NCBI GenBank assembly: GCA_031277855.1
Contig: JAITLO010000042.1
Coordinates: 1-64,000 of the forward strand
Direction of reading: 5' to 3'
DNA: 64,000 nt
Source: Acidovorax sp.
Lineage (GTDB): Bacteria; Pseudomonadota; Gammaproteobacteria; Burkholderiales; Burkholderiaceae_C
The notes beneath the pieces are model-generated. The model searched no databases and was not told the DNA's origin. It saw nothing but the letters and a program-made list of their open reading frames with translations. Shown here piece after piece: positions 8,282 to 18,130 of this stretch. The translations under genes and the position numbers were made by a program. Numbering within the stretch: the first letter of the stretch is position 1; each line of letters begins with the position of its first letter.

Positions 8282-8712
8282 GCACCGAGACTCCGGCATC
8301 CACACCGCCCCAGGAACGCAGCGCCTTTATGCGCCTGCTGGGCGCCAGCCAGGTGGCCGATGCGCCGCCCGGCAAGGTGCAGGTGCGGCTGCCCCATCTG
8401 CGCGAGGAGCTGCTCAACCAGCTGCCCGCCGCCCATGGCGGCGTGCTGATGAGCCTGCTGGATTCCGTGATGTCACGCGCCGCCAGCGTGCTGCCGGATG
8501 CGCCCTCGCAAACCGCCGTGACGGTGGAGATGAGCAGCCGCTTTCACCGCCCCGGCAAGGGCGCCCTGCTGGCCGAAGGCTGGGTGGTACAGGCCAGCCG
8601 CAGCCTGTGCAGCTGCGCCGCGCAGATCACCGACGAAAAAGGCACCTTGGTGGCTACGGCCCAGGGCACGTTCAAGTACTGGTTGGCGCCGACTACGTTG
8701 GATAAAAATTGA
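8278..8712 (+). CDS. Hotdog-fold acyl-CoA thioesterase (PaaI type)
   Basis: This 144-residue single hotdog-domain protein carries HGGVLMSLLDSVMSRAAS near residue 47, matching the PaaI/YdiI pattern in which the HGG loop and the helix acid (here Asp) act on the thioester. It probably hydrolyses stalled aromatic or medium-chain acyl-CoAs to release free CoA. The ATG overlaps the acyl-CoA dehydrogenase stop (ATGA), so the two are translationally coupled. A second ATG further in would cut off part of the fold, so the overlapping start is kept. Confidence 0.88.
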   Translation: MSTETPASTPPQERSAFMRLLGASQVADAPPGKVQVRLPHLREELLNQLPAAHGGVLMSLLDSVMSRAASVLPDAPSQTAVTVEMSSRFHRPGKGALLAEGWVVQASRSLCSCAAQITDEKGTLVATAQGTFKYWLAPTTLDKN

Positions 8713-8787
8713 GCGGCGATCGCGGATAAGACGTTGCTCTTTAAGCGGAATTACCTGATAGGGACTTGTCTCAGAGACCGTTGTGAA

Positions 8788-9406
8788 GTGATGTTCCGAA
8801 GCCGGGTCTCGCCCCGGCGGGCGACCTACCTTCTTGCTCGCACAAGAAGGTAGGCGAAGAATGCGCCCCTCTATCCCCGACCCCGGCGCTGTCGCGCCGG
8901 GGCAACCTGCGTCACCCAACACACAGGGCCTGCCGCAGAACTCTCTGCGCGCTTTCAGCGCTCCGCTCGAACAGCAGCGGCAAGTCAGTCTACGAAGCAT
9001 GGCTGTCCTACGGCAGCCATGCGACCCTGTGTGCTGTGCGCCGCAGGCGTGTATAGAAGGGGAACAGCCTCAGCGCCAGCAATGTGACGAAGCGATAGGT
9101 GTCGAGAAGCAAGAGATAAGGTTCGCCTACAGCGCAGCCCACGCAAGGCATGTATTCGGTTTCCCCCTTCTGCCCATGGCTCGGCGCGCAGAGCCCAGGG
9201 CGGGCAGCTGTGCCGCAGTTGTTCGAGTGAAGCGGCATAGCCGCGCAACGAGTTCTGCGGCGCCGCCCTGGGATCGAGCACCGAGCTTGCCCGAAGCAGA
9301 GCGTAGGGACAGGGGCAGTAGGGGCGTGTTCTTTTGGCTACTTTGCTTGCACGAGCAAGAAAAGTAGCTCGCCTGCCGGGGCGAATCCCGGCCTCAGAAC
9401 ATCATG
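8788..9406. repeat. Two non-coding repeat units in inverted orientation
   Basis: The 800-base gap after the thioesterase is filled by two diverged copies of one unit facing each other. Outer ends match over about 75 bases: 8788-8861 against the complement of 9329-9406, both holding GATGTTC, CGCCCCGGC and TTCTTGCTCG. Further in, GCCGCAGAACTC and CTCGAACA recur in both halves, so homology runs close to the centre near 9095. Each end has its own hairpin: CCTACCTTCTTG (8825-8836) with CAAGAAGGTAGG (8843-8854), and GCTACTTTGCTTGC with GCAAGAAAAGTAGC at 9337-9367. A third hairpin lies at 8881-8902. No protein family is recognisable; open frames here are judged fortuitous. Confidence 0.7.
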
Positions 9407-9521
9407 TCCGCGCAGCAGCAAGATTCGTCGTGAAGCTTCATTCCAGCCTGTCACCTATCAAGCTCAATCCCTTGGGGAATGGCTATTTATCTGCATAGAG
9501 CGCTCTGGTTTTAGGAGACGC

Positions 9522-10445
9522 TTAAAGCATCTCATCGGTATCCGCCGTTCCCGCCGCATCCATCACCAGCAACTCCACCAACTCCTTGGCAAAGCTGGGC
9601 AACGCATCCAGGCTGCGCATGCAGATCTGCATATCGCGCACCGACCAGGCATCCGACAGCGGCACGATGGCGATGTCCATGGAGGCCGCGTGGCGGCTGG
9701 CGGCAGACTCCGGCAGCACGCCCACGCCCACGCCGGACTCGATCATGCGGCAAGCCGTCTCGAAGTTGCCCACCTGGATGCGCAGCTTGATGGGCTTGTG
9801 CAGCTGGTCCGAGGCCTGGCGCAGAAAAGCGTGGATGGCGCTGGATTCGTGCAGGCCCACATAGTCCAGGTCCAGCGTGTCGGCAAACGCCAGCTGCATC
9901 ACCCCGTCCAGGGCATGGCCCTTGGGCACCACCAGCACCAGCCTGTCCTTGCGGTAGGGCAGGGTCTCCAGGTTCTCGGTACGCACCAGGCCGGCCACGA
10001 TGCCGATGTCGGTCTGCCCTTCGGTCACGGCCCGCACGATGTCGTGGGACAGGCGCTCGCGCAGGTCCACGTTCACATCGGGGTTGCGGCCCAGAAACTC
10101 GCGCAGCACCGGTGGCAAGAATTCACTCAGCGAGGTGGTGTTGGCATATACGCGCAGATGGCCTTTGATGCCGCGCACATATTCCTGCATGTCACCGCGC
10201 AAATGTTCGATCTGGCTGAGCACCATGCGGGCATGGGTGACAAAAGCCTGGCCGGGTGGCGTCAGCGTCACGCCCTGGCTGGTGCGGTAGAGCAGCTTGG
10301 TGCCAATGCTGTCTTCCAGGTTCTTGATGCGCGTGCTGGCTGCGGGCAGCGAGATGCAGGAGAGCTCGGCGCCGCGGGTCATGCTGTTGGCCTCCGCGAT
10401 ATGGGTCATCAGGCGCAGGTCTACGAGGTCAAAGTGCATGGACAT
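9522..10445 (-). CDS. LysR-type transcriptional regulator
   Basis: This 307-residue regulator has an N-terminal winged helix (FDLVDLRLMTHIAEANSM..., residues 4-62) in which GAELSCISLPAASTRIKNLE forms the recognition region. An inducer-binding domain follows (about 90-300). The start is set at 10445 to give a normal LysR length; ATG at 10439 and 10454 are also in frame, and no clear ribosome site decides. It is divergent from the class III CoA-transferase at 10618, the classical arrangement for a LysR regulator and its target. The inducer would then be an acid or CoA ester of that pathway. Confidence 0.88.
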   Translation of the reverse strand: MSMHFDLVDLRLMTHIAEANSMTRGAELSCISLPAASTRIKNLEDSIGTKLLYRTSQGVTLTPPGQAFVTHARMVLSQIEHLRGDMQEYVRGIKGHLRVYANTTSLSEFLPPVLREFLGRNPDVNVDLRERLSHDIVRAVTEGQTDIGIVAGLVRTENLETLPYRKDRLVLVVPKGHALDGVMQLAFADTLDLDYVGLHESSAIHAFLRQASDQLHKPIKLRIQVGNFETACRMIESGVGVGVLPESAASRHAASMDIAIVPLSDAWSVRDMQICMRSLDALPSFAKELVELLVMDAAGTADTDEML

Positions 10446-10617
10446 GCGCTGCATTGTAAGAACGCTGCAAGCTATCGGCTGTCGCGCATTGGCGCGGAAA
10501 TACAGGGCATGGACCGCCGTCCCGGGCAAACCCGGCATTCCACAAATGCGAAACACGCAGCGGCCCGGCTTGCCTACGATGGCGGCCAGCCTCCTCTTCG
10601 GCCCAGCTCCGCCTTCC

Positions 10618-11907
10618 ATGACCGCTTCTGTCCCTGCCTCTGCTCCTTCTACCCCCGCCCGCACAGGCGCACTGAGCCATCTGCGCGTACTGGATCTGTC
10701 CCGCGTGCTCGCTGGCCCCTGGTGCACACAGAATCTGGCCGATATGGGGGCCGATGTCATCAAGATCGAAAAGCCCGGCGAGGGCGATGACACCCGCCAC
10801 TGGGGCCCGCCCTTTTTTGCCGATGCGCAGGGCGATGCCTCCGAGCATGCCTGCTACTTCGCGGCCTGCAACCGCAACAAGCGCTCGGTCACGGTGGACA
10901 TGGCCACAAAGGAAGGCCAGGCCATCATTCGCGAACTGGCCAAGGACAGCGACATCGTGGTGGAGAACTTCAAGACCGGTGGCCTGCAACGCTACGGTCT
11001 GGATTACGCCAGTCTGTCCGCCCTCAACCCCCGCTTGATTTACTGCTCGGTCACCGGTTTTGGCCACACCGGCCCCTACGCGCCGCGTGCCGGCTATGAC
11101 CTGCTGATCCAGGCCATGAGCGGCTTGATGAGCATCACCGGCCGCGCCGATACGGAGCCCGGTGGAGGCCCTTTGCGCGTGGGCGTGGCCGTCATCGATT
11201 TGTTCACCGGCATGTATGCCACCAGCGCCATCCTGAGCGCGCTGGAAGCGCGCCACCACAGCGGCCGTGGCCAACATATCGACATGGCGCTGCTGGACGT
11301 GGCCATGGCCGTGCTGGCCAACCAGGGCGCAGGCTTTTTGAACACCGGCAATATTCCCGGCCGCCAGGGCAACACCCATCCCAGCGTGGTGCCCTACCAG
11401 GACTTTCCCACGGCCGACGGCAATATGCTGCTGGCCATTGGCAACGACGGCCAGTTCGCCCGCTTTTGCGAAGCGGCCGGCGTTGCGTGGCACCAGGACG
11501 CGCGCTTTACCACCAATGCGGGGCGCGTCATCCACCGGGGCGAGATGGTGTCCATGATGGCGGCGCTGACCCGCAGCCGCAGCACGGCCGACTGGATCGC
11601 GCTGCTCGAAGCCCGCGCCGTGCCCTGCGGGCCCATCAACAACATCCGCCAGGCCTTTGACGACCCCCATGTGCAGGCACGTGGCCTGCGCGTGGAGCAA
11701 GAGCGCTACCCGGGCGGCCAGCTGCCTGCCGGCGAATGCATCAACCGCGTGACGACCACGGCCAGCCCTTTGCGCCTGTCCGACACCCCGGCCACGCTGC
11801 GCTATGCCCCGCCGGCCCTGGGCCAGCACACCGAGGAAGTGCTGCGCGAAAGACTGCAGCTGGATGCGTCGCAGCTGCAGGCGCTGCGCGACAAAAACGT
11901 GCTCTGA
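10618..11907 (+). CDS. Class III CoA-transferase (CaiB/BaiF family)
   Basis: This 429-residue enzyme should move CoA between two carboxylic acids. LRVLDLSRVLAGPWCTQNLADMGADVIKIE is the N-terminal family signature near residues 22-50. The catalytic aspartate is expected in ALLDVAMAV, at about residue 227. PGGG and DLFTGMYATSAIL are also conserved. The ATG at 10618 leaves an 18-residue Ala/Ser/Pro-rich leader; ATG at 10579 would lengthen it. It is divergent from the LysR gene. Sequence does not separate succinyl-, glutaryl- or formyl-CoA-type transferases. A perfect hairpin lies downstream, between it and the convergent porin. Confidence 0.88.
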   Translation: MTASVPASAPSTPARTGALSHLRVLDLSRVLAGPWCTQNLADMGADVIKIEKPGEGDDTRHWGPPFFADAQGDASEHACYFAACNRNKRSVTVDMATKEGQAIIRELAKDSDIVVENFKTGGLQRYGLDYASLSALNPRLIYCSVTGFGHTGPYAPRAGYDLLIQAMSGLMSITGRADTEPGGGPLRVGVAVIDLFTGMYATSAILSALEARHHSGRGQHIDMALLDVAMAVLANQGAGFLNTGNIPGRQGNTHPSVVPYQDFPTADGNMLLAIGNDGQFARFCEAAGVAWHQDARFTTNAGRVIHRGEMVSMMAALTRSRSTADWIALLEARAVPCGPINNIRQAFDDPHVQARGLRVEQERYPGGQLPAGECINRVTTTASPLRLSDTPATLRYAPPALGQHTEEVLRERLQLDASQLQALRDKNVL

Positions 11908-11925
11908 GCACAGTCCTGCAAACAC

Positions 11926-11949
11926 CAAGGCGGCCCGCAGGCCGCCTTG
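11926..11949. terminator. Convergent hairpin between CoA-transferase and porin
   Basis: CAAGGCGGCC (11926-11935), loop CGCA, GGCCGCCTTG (11940-11949): a perfect ten-base stem between two convergent stop codons. There is no long T run on either side, so it is a probable rather than a certain bidirectional terminator. Confidence 0.6.
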
Positions 11950-11968
11950 TCACACCAGATGGTGCTAC

Positions 11969-12967
11969 TTAAAACGCATGTGCCATGCCCGCACCGAAAG
12001 CGGTGCGCGAGCTCTGACCGGTAAAGCGCTGGTGGCCCAGGCTGGTGTAGAGCATGGTGCGCTTGGAGAGCTTGTACTCGGCGCCCAGCGAGGCCATTTT
12101 GTTCGTCACATCGCCGCTGCTTGCGTCCAGGTGCACGCGCTGCTGGCCATAGCTGGCGCGCAGCGTGGTGGCACCGATGTCATAGGTGCCGCCCACCGAC
12201 ACCATGCGCGACTTGTCGCTCGAATCGCCGGCCGTGCTGCGGTTGTAGCTGAGCAGTATGGCGGCGGCGCCAAAGCGGTATTTGCCGCCGGCAAACCAGT
12301 CCTTGTCGCCGCTGCCGTTGCGCTCATAGCCCAGCATGCCGGCCACCGGGCCCTGGTCGTAGTTCACCGCAGCCGAGGTGGCGCGGCCATCACGGCCGGG
12401 GGCCTGGGTGCGTTCGGGCGAGGCGCTCAGGTGCACGGTGACACCGCCCCAGTTGGGCGAGTCGTAAAAAATGCCGTTGGCCATGCGGCCGTATTCGGGG
12501 TCACCGTTGTTGCTGGCACGGTCCGTGGGCGAGAAGGTATGGGCCATATGCCAGGCTGTGGAGGCAATGCGGTTGACGTTGGAGAAGGCGTCGTACTTCC
12601 ATTCCTGGCTCCACATGGCGCTCAGCGCGCGGCCCACACGCACCTGGCCCCAGCGGCTTTGCAGGCCCACGGTGGATTCGTCATGCCAGAAGGGCTTGGA
12701 GCCCTGGCCCTCGGGCGCACCCGTGCCCATTTCGAAACGGGTGCTCAGGCGGAACGTGGCCTTCAGGCCGCCGCCCAGGTCTTCCACACCGGCAAAAGCC
12801 AGGTTGCTGCGCTGGATGGTGCCCAGGCGGTTGGTCTTGTCATAGTCACGGTACATGCCGGCGTCCAGATAGCCGCTGACGGTGACCTGGGCTTGGGCCG
12901 CAGTGGGCAAGGCAATGGCGGACAAAAGAACGGTGATGCCCAAAGGCAGGCGGAGGGATGAATGCAT
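11969..12967 (-). CDS. Gram-negative porin (Burkholderiales type, porin 4 family)
   Basis: This 332-residue outer-membrane trimeric beta-barrel porin is related to Comamonas/Delftia anion-selective porins. The signal peptide of about 27 residues ends AAQAQ, followed by VTVSGYLDAGM, the usual first strand. Alternating strands run throughout (RSNLAFAGVEDLGGGLKA, VYDIG-like segments), and the chain ends in phenylalanine (GMAHAF), the barrel-assembly signal. AGGAGCTCCCCAGG precedes the ATG. Placed beside the CoA-transferase, it may serve uptake of the same acids, but porins of this type are broad. Confidence 0.92.
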   Translation of the reverse strand: MHSSLRLPLGITVLLSAIALPTAAQAQVTVSGYLDAGMYRDYDKTNRLGTIQRSNLAFAGVEDLGGGLKATFRLSTRFEMGTGAPEGQGSKPFWHDESTVGLQSRWGQVRVGRALSAMWSQEWKYDAFSNVNRIASTAWHMAHTFSPTDRASNNGDPEYGRMANGIFYDSPNWGGVTVHLSASPERTQAPGRDGRATSAAVNYDQGPVAGMLGYERNGSGDKDWFAGGKYRFGAAAILLSYNRSTAGDSSDKSRMVSVGGTYDIGATTLRASYGQQRVHLDASSGDVTNKMASLGAEYKLSKRTMLYTSLGHQRFTGQSSRTAFGAGMAHAF

Positions 12968-13290
12968 CCTGGGGAGCTCCTGGTCTGAAAAAGCGCGTGA
13001 CGCCGTTTCCGCAGGAAACCGCGCCAGCAGGCGCTGCCGTAGGCAGCTGAGAGAGAAAACCCGCCGTGCAGACAGTGGACGGGACGAGGACGGCGCCTGG
13101 AATAGAGGGTTCAGGAATCACAGGGGCCGCAAGGTCTGCGGCCATCCCGAACAAAAGGCGCCTGCGGGCCGCGCGAAGCGGCCCACGGCATGCATTGTAA
13201 AAACATGGGCGCCGCACGCCATGCGGAATGGCCCGGCATACCGGTCACGCATAGCGAATAAACCGGCCCAGTCGCAAGGCCAGGCTCACA
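12968..13290. other. Porin upstream region and end of the hut operon
   Basis: This 323-base gap lies between hutF, which ends at 13291, and the porin start on the same strand. It should hold the porin promoter. Apart from the hairpin at 13166-13184 I see no repeat, operator or small gene in it. Confidence 0.5.
13152..13184 (-). terminator. Probable terminator of the hut operon
   Basis: Read on the minus strand, GGGCCGC, loop TTCGC and GCGGCCC (13184 to 13166) form a seven-base stem. After a short GC-rich stretch a TTTTG follows, at 13155-13152. The T run is separated from the stem, so termination strength is uncertain. It lies about 105 bases after the hutF stop. Confidence 0.4.
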
Positions 13291-14694
13291 TCAAGGCGTT
13301 GTCAACAAACGCGTTCGCGCCTGGACAAAAGCCTGTTGCGCCGTGGCGCGCAAAGCATGCTGCCCCTGCTGTACCCGCTGCTGGCCACCCACCCAGACCT
13401 GGTCCACCGCCGAGCTGCGGTGGCTGGCAAACACATGGCCTGCATGGGCGCTGTGGGCATCCAGGCCGGCCAGGGCCACATGGCTGCGGTCCAGCACCAC
13501 AAAGTCTGCCTGCTGGCCCACGGCCAGGCCTGCAATGGGGCGTGCTGCGGCCTGGGCACCTCCGGCCACGGCCTGCAGCGTCATGGCCGTGGCCACCTGG
13601 GGTTGGGCACTGCTGCCCAGCACATTGCGCTGGCGCAGCGCCAGGCGCTGGCTGTATTCCAGCAGCAGCAGCTCCTCGGCCGCGTTCACCGTGGCATGGC
13701 TGTCCGAGCCCACACCCCAGCGCCCGCCATGCTGCAACCAGCGCGGCATGTCGAAAATGCCGTCTCCCAGATTGGCCTCGGTGCTGGGGCAGATGCCGGC
13801 CACCGCGCCGCTGCGGGCCGCCGCCATGTATTCGGCAGGCGTCATATGGGTGGCGTGGACCAGGCACCAGCGTGCGTCCACCGGTGCATGCTCCATCAGC
13901 CATTGCACGGGGCGCTGGCCGCAAAAAGCCATGCAGTCATCCACCTCCTGCAACTGCTCGGCAATGTGGATGTGCACCGGCGCCTGGGGCGAGAGTGCAT
14001 GCAGTCCGGCCACGGCCTGGTGCAGGCTGTCGGCAGGCACGGCGCGCAGCGAATGCGGGGCCAGCCCCAAAACTGCGTTTTGCGCTTGTGCAGCGGGCAG
14101 CAGACGCTCCAATAAACGCAGCATGTTGTCGGTGCTGCGAATAAAACGCGCCTGGTCTGCGCGCGGCGGCTGGCCACCAAAGCCGCTGCTTTGGTAGAGC
14201 ACGGGCAGCAGCGTCATGCCCATGCCGGTGCGCTGTGCGGCACGCAGCAGGGCCAGCGACAGCTCGGCATCATCGGCATAGGGCTGGCCGCCTGCGTCGT
14301 GGTGCACATAGTGGAACTCGCAGACCGCGGTGTAGCCCGCCTCCAGCATCTCCAGATACAGCCAGGTGGCAATGGCTTCCAGCGCTTCGGGTGTGATGCG
14401 GTTGGCAAAGCCATACATGAGGTTGCGCCAGCTCCAAAAGCTGTCCTGGGCCTGGCCACGAAACTCAGTCAACCCGGCAAAGGCACGCTGAAAAGCATGG
14501 GAGTGCAGATTGGGCATGCCCGGAATCACAGGCCCGGTGGCCTGGTCCACACCGGCCGGTGCGGCCTGGTCGGCCTGCACCTCCACCAACTGGCCGCTGG
14601 CATTCCAGCGCAGCAGCACATGGCGCGCCCAGCCCGTGGGCAGCAAGGCATCGGTGGCGAACAGGGCATGGCGGGTAGCGGGGATATGGCTCAT
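13291..14694 (-). CDS. hutF: Formimidoylglutamate deiminase
   Basis: This 467-residue zinc amidohydrolase converts N-formimidoyl-L-glutamate to N-formyl-L-glutamate and ammonia, the HutF branch of histidine degradation. Metal ligands include His64 and His66 in GMPNLHSHAF. GLAPHSLRAVP, HIHIAEQ and GVGSDSHATVN are further family motifs. The start at 14694 (MSHIPATRH) lies 28 bases after hutI. Frame extension upstream would run into hutI and is rejected. No clear Shine-Dalgarno is visible, so translation may be coupled to hutI. The next enzyme, N-formylglutamate deformylase (HutG), is not in the window. Confidence 0.93.
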   Translation of the reverse strand: MSHIPATRHALFATDALLPTGWARHVLLRWNASGQLVEVQADQAAPAGVDQATGPVIPGMPNLHSHAFQRAFAGLTEFRGQAQDSFWSWRNLMYGFANRITPEALEAIATWLYLEMLEAGYTAVCEFHYVHHDAGGQPYADDAELSLALLRAAQRTGMGMTLLPVLYQSSGFGGQPPRADQARFIRSTDNMLRLLERLLPAAQAQNAVLGLAPHSLRAVPADSLHQAVAGLHALSPQAPVHIHIAEQLQEVDDCMAFCGQRPVQWLMEHAPVDARWCLVHATHMTPAEYMAAARSGAVAGICPSTEANLGDGIFDMPRWLQHGGRWGVGSDSHATVNAAEELLLLEYSQRLALRQRNVLGSSAQPQVATAMTLQAVAGGAQAAARPIAGLAVGQQADFVVLDRSHVALAGLDAHSAHAGHVFASHRSSAVDQVWVGGQQRVQQGQHALRATAQQAFVQARTRLLTTP

Positions 14695-14722
14695 AAACAC
14701 ATGGGAAGAAGAAGACAAAACA

Positions 14723-16000
14723 TCACGCCCGTGCTGCTGCCCGGCGGGTAATACGCCCCTGGCGCACGATGGTGCAGTCCGGCTTGGCACCCAGCCAGTA
14801 GGCCAGTTCGGCCGCATGCTGCACCGGCCACAGCACAAAGTTGGCGGGGCGGCCTGCGGCCACAAGGCCTTGCTCGCCCTGCAAGCCCAGGGCCCGGGCC
14901 GCATGGGTGGTGATGCCGGCCAGGGCCTCGGGCACGGTGAGCCTGAACAGCGTGCAAGCCATATTCGCCATCAACAACAGGCTCAAGGCCGGCGAGGTGC
15001 CGGGGTTGTGGTCGGTGGACACGGCCATGGGCACGCAAGCCGCCCGCAGGGCCTCAATCGGCGGCACTTGCGTGTCACGCAGCGTGTAGAAGGCGCCGGG
15101 CAGCAGCACGGCCACAGTGCCGGCCTGGCGCATGGCGGCAATGCCCTGGGCCGAGAGATGCTCGATATGGTCGCAAGACAGGGCGCCGTAGCGCGCCGCC
15201 AGGGCCGCGCCTTCCATGTTGGAGAGCTGTTCGGCATGCAGCTTGACCGGCAGGCCCAGGGCCTTGGCGGCTTGGAATACCTGCTCGGTCTCGGCCAGTG
15301 AAAACGCAATGCGCTCGCAAAACACATCCACCGCATCCACCAGGCCTTCGGCGGCCAGGGCGGGCAGCATCTGCTGGCACACCAGGTCTATATAGTCCTG
15401 GCTGCGGCCCGTGTACTCGGGCGGCAGCGCATGGGCGCCCAAAAACGTGGTGCGCACTGTCACGCCACAGACCTGGCCCAGGCGCCGCGCCACGCGCAGC
15501 TGCTTGCGCTCATGTTCCACACTCAGGCCGTAGCCGGATTTGATTTCAATGGCCGTCACGCCCTCGTCCAGCAGCTGCTGCAGACGCGGCAGGGCTGCAG
15601 CAAACAGCGCATCTTCCGTGGCCTCGCGGGTGTGGCGCACGCTGGAGACAATGCCACCGCCGGCGCGCGCTATGTCTTCGTAGCTGGCACCGGCCAGGCG
15701 CATGGCGAATTCGTTGGCGCGCTCACCGCCATAGACCAGGTGGGTGTGGCAGTCCACCAGGCCGGGGGTGACCAGCATCTGCTGGCCATCGTGCACGGGC
15801 AGCGGGGCATAGGCTGCAGGCACGGCGGCCTGCGGCCCCACCCATACCACCCGGCCTTGCTGCACCACGATGCAGGCCGGCTCCTGCTCGGCCACGGCCA
15901 CGGCCTGATCGGCCTGGAACAAGCCAGGGGCCAGGCGCACGGACTGCCAGCGGCCGTCGGCACTCGCGTGTGGGTCAGATTCAAAGTTCATAGCATGCAT
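14723..16000 (-). CDS. hutI: Imidazolonepropionase
   Basis: This 425-residue metal-dependent amidohydrolase opens the imidazolone ring of 4-imidazolone-5-propanoate to give formimidoylglutamate. The HxH metal site is in [11 protein letters not shown] (His85, His87). [20 protein letters not shown] and [10 protein letters not shown] are diagnostic of HutI. ATG at 16000 or at 15991 (MNFESD) is possible; neither has a strong ribosome site. It lies 33 bases after hutD and 28 before hutF in the minus-strand hut operon. Confidence 0.95.
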   Translation of the reverse strand: MHAMNFESDPHASADGRWQSVRLAPGLFQADQAVAVAEQEPACIVVQQGRVVWVGPQAAVPAAYAPLPVHDGQQMLVTPGLVDCHTHLVYGGERANEFAMRLAGASYEDIARAGGGIVSSVRHTREATEDALFAAALPRLQQLLDEGVTAIEIKSGYGLSVEHERKQLRVARRLGQVCGVTVRTTFLGAHALPPEYTGRSQDYIDLVCQQMLPALAAEGLVDAVDVFCERIAFSLAETEQVFQAAKALGLPVKLHAEQLSNMEGAALAARYGALSCDHIEHLSAQGIAAMRQAGTVAVLLPGAFYTLRDTQVPPIEALRAACVPMAVSTDHNPGTSPALSLLLMANMACTLFRLTVPEALAGITTHAARALGLQGEQGLVAAGRPANFVLWPVQHAAELAYWLGAKPDCTIVRQGRITRRAAARA

Positions 16001-16033
16001 TGCAATCAGGTAAAGCGTGAGAAGCGCCAGGAC

Positions 16034-16618
16034 TCAAGACTGGGCCGGGTGGAGTGCTACATGCACCAAACGGGCATCGCCGGATTGCGGTACCAGCAAA
16101 CCGCTGCCCGCATCGGGCGCCGCCCACCACCCACCCTGGCCGGGCAGCAAGGGCGGCTCCGCACTGGCGCACTGCCATTGCCCCTGCAGCACCATGACCA
16201 GGCCGGCCGGGCTGGCGCCCAGCAGCTGGGCTTGCCCCAGCACCTGAATCTGTGCGCTCCAGCGGCCACGCCGGGTCATGACATTGAAGTCGGTGGAGGG
16301 GCTGCCCAGCAGACTGCAGGAAAGTGCCACATCGCCGGCAAAAGCAAAGGGCTGCCAGCGCTGCGCAAGCGCATGGTCTATGCCTTCCGCACTGCTGTGC
16401 AGCTGCACGCCATCGCCCTCCAGCAGCATGATGTGCCGGTCTATGCCGGGGAAGGTGGAGAACGGCCCGGATTGGGCAATCGAGGCCACGCTGATGCGCC
16501 AGCCAAAATCGTCCAGGCCCGCGCCCCGGGGGCCACGCGCAATCTCACGCGTGCTGCCGCCTCCGTTCTTCCACGGGCTTGGGGCAATCTGCTGCAAATC
16601 AAAGCGGTGCAGTGCCAT
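16034..16618 (-). CDS. hutD: HutD-family protein of histidine catabolism
   Basis: This 194-residue protein has a HutD bicupin-like fold. PSPWKNGGGSTREIA near residue 15 and the W-R-I-S-V-A-S-I segment mark the family. HutD is thought to moderate hut operon output, possibly by binding formimidoylglutamate, rather than to act as a pathway enzyme. The ATG at 16618 shares a base with the permease stop (TGATG), so translation is coupled. A GTG three bases further upstream is possible. It sits between the permease and hutI. Confidence 0.9.
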   Translation of the reverse strand: MALHRFDLQQIAPSPWKNGGGSTREIARGPRGAGLDDFGWRISVASIAQSGPFSTFPGIDRHIMLLEGDGVQLHSSAEGIDHALAQRWQPFAFAGDVALSCSLLGSPSTDFNVMTRRGRWSAQIQVLGQAQLLGASPAGLVMVLQGQWQCASAEPPLLPGQGGWWAAPDAGSGLLVPQSGDARLVHVALHPAQS

Positions 16619-18042
16619 CACAAGGCCTCTTGCTGAAGAGGGTGCAAGCGGCTTTCAGGCGGGGTGGCCTGGACCACGGCCTTTTGGGCGGCCAGCCGAG
16701 GGCGTACCACCCCGACCCATATGGCCGACATCAGCGCAATCCACAGCAGGCCGACATACAGCGACACCCGCGTGTCTTCCACATAGCCCAGCACGCCGAT
16801 CACAAAGACCATGAAGAGCACGGCCAGGGCCGGCCCCAGTGGCCAGAACGGTACCTTGTACTTGAGTGCGGCCACTTCCGGGGCCGATAGGCGCCGGCGC
16901 ATGGAGATTTGCGACAGCAAAATCATCAGCCAGACCCAGACCGTGGCAAAGGTGGCCAGCGAGGCAATGAGCAAGAAGATTTTTTCAGGAATCAGATAGT
17001 TCAGCAGCACCCCGCCCAACAGCACCAGGCTCATGCACAACACCGTGACCCAGGGCACGCCAAAGCGCGAGACCTTGGTCAGTGCGCGCGGCGCATGGCC
17101 GCGTGCGGCCAGGCCAAACATCATGCGGCCGGCACCAAAGATGTCGCTGTTGATGGCCGACACCGCAGCGGTGATGACGACGATGTTGAGAATCGTGGCG
17201 GCGGAGTGGATGCCCAGGCCCTGGAAGATCTGCACAAAAGGGCTGCCCTGGGTGCCGATTTCCGTCCACGGCATGATGCTGAGGATGACGGTGATGGTCA
17301 TCACATAGAACAGCAAAATGCGTGCGGGAATCACGCTGATGGCCTTGGGTATGGCTTTTTCCGGCTGCTGGGCTTCGCCCCCGGTAAGACCGATGATTTC
17401 AATGCCGCCATAGGCAAACATCACCACCGTGAACGAGGCGATGAAGCCCTGTATGCCATTGGCAAAAAATCCGCCGTGATGGACCAGATTGCCCAGGCTG
17501 GGTGCGCTGTTGCCGTTGAGCTTGATACCGGCAAACAAGATGGCCACCCCGCCCACGATCATGGCCACAATGGCCGTGACTTTCACCAGCGTCAGCCAGA
17601 ACTCCATCTCGCCAAAAATGCGCACATGGCACAGGTTGAGGCCGCAGATGATGACCACCACGCCCAGCACCCAGATCCACTGCGGCGTGTCCGGAAACCA
17701 AAAGCTCATATAGATGCCGAAGGCCGTGATGTCGGCCAGGGCCACGATGACCATTTCCAGCACATAGGTCCATCCGGTCAGAAAGCCGGCCAGGGGGCTG
17801 AGGTACTCGGCGGAGTAGTGGCCAAAGGAGCTGGAGACCGGCTCACGCACCACCATTTCCCCCAGGGCGCGCATCACCATATAGATGGCCATGCCACCGA
17901 TGATGTAGGCCAGGATGACCGATGGCCCGGCCTGCTTGATGGCCTCCGCAGCGCCATAGAACAACCCCGTACCAATGGCCGAGCCCAATGCCAGAAAGTT
18001 GATGTGTCTGGCTCCCAGTTTTCTATGCAAGGCGTTTCCCAC
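16618..18042 (-). CDS. APC-family amino-acid permease, probable histidine transporter
   Basis: This 474-residue inner-membrane protein has about 12 membrane helices and belongs to the amino acid/polyamine/organocation superfamily (ProY/HutT/AAT-like). The N-terminus [18 protein letters not shown] holds the unwound substrate-binding G-S-A-I-G-T-G motif of helix 1. The start is GTG, supported by AAGGAGACAAC immediately upstream. Its place between hutH and hutD, with a one-base overlap to hutD, argues for histidine (or urocanate) uptake. Proline uptake is the main alternative by sequence. Confidence 0.9.
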   Translation of the reverse strand: MGNALHRKLGARHINFLALGSAIGTGLFYGAAEAIKQAGPSVILAYIIGGMAIYMVMRALGEMVVREPVSSSFGHYSAEYLSPLAGFLTGWTYVLEMVIVALADITAFGIYMSFWFPDTPQWIWVLGVVVIICGLNLCHVRIFGEMEFWLTLVKVTAIVAMIVGGVAILFAGIKLNGNSAPSLGNLVHHGGFFANGIQGFIASFTVVMFAYGGIEIIGLTGGEAQQPEKAIPKAISVIPARILLFYVMTITVILSIMPWTEIGTQGSPFVQIFQGLGIHSAATILNIVVITAAVSAINSDIFGAGRMMFGLAARGHAPRALTKVSRFGVPWVTVLCMSLVLLGGVLLNYLIPEKIFLLIASLATFATVWVWLMILLSQISMRRRLSAPEVAALKYKVPFWPLGPALAVLFMVFVIGVLGYVEDTRVSLYVGLLWIALMSAIWVGVVRPRLAAQKAVVQATPPESRLHPLQQEAL

Positions 18043-18130
18043 GTTGTCTCCTTGTGTTGGTTTTTTTCGTGGCAGCAGCGCCCGGGTTCAGCGCATGCCT
18101 GCGCCCGGGCATGTCGTCACACGCTGGCTC

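Noticed and set aside
8834..9367. A 177-codon frame inside the inverted repeat region
   Set aside because: It spans both halves of the inverted repeat, starts within a hairpin arm and has no family similarity. The conserved peptide-like blocks follow from DNA repeat similarity.
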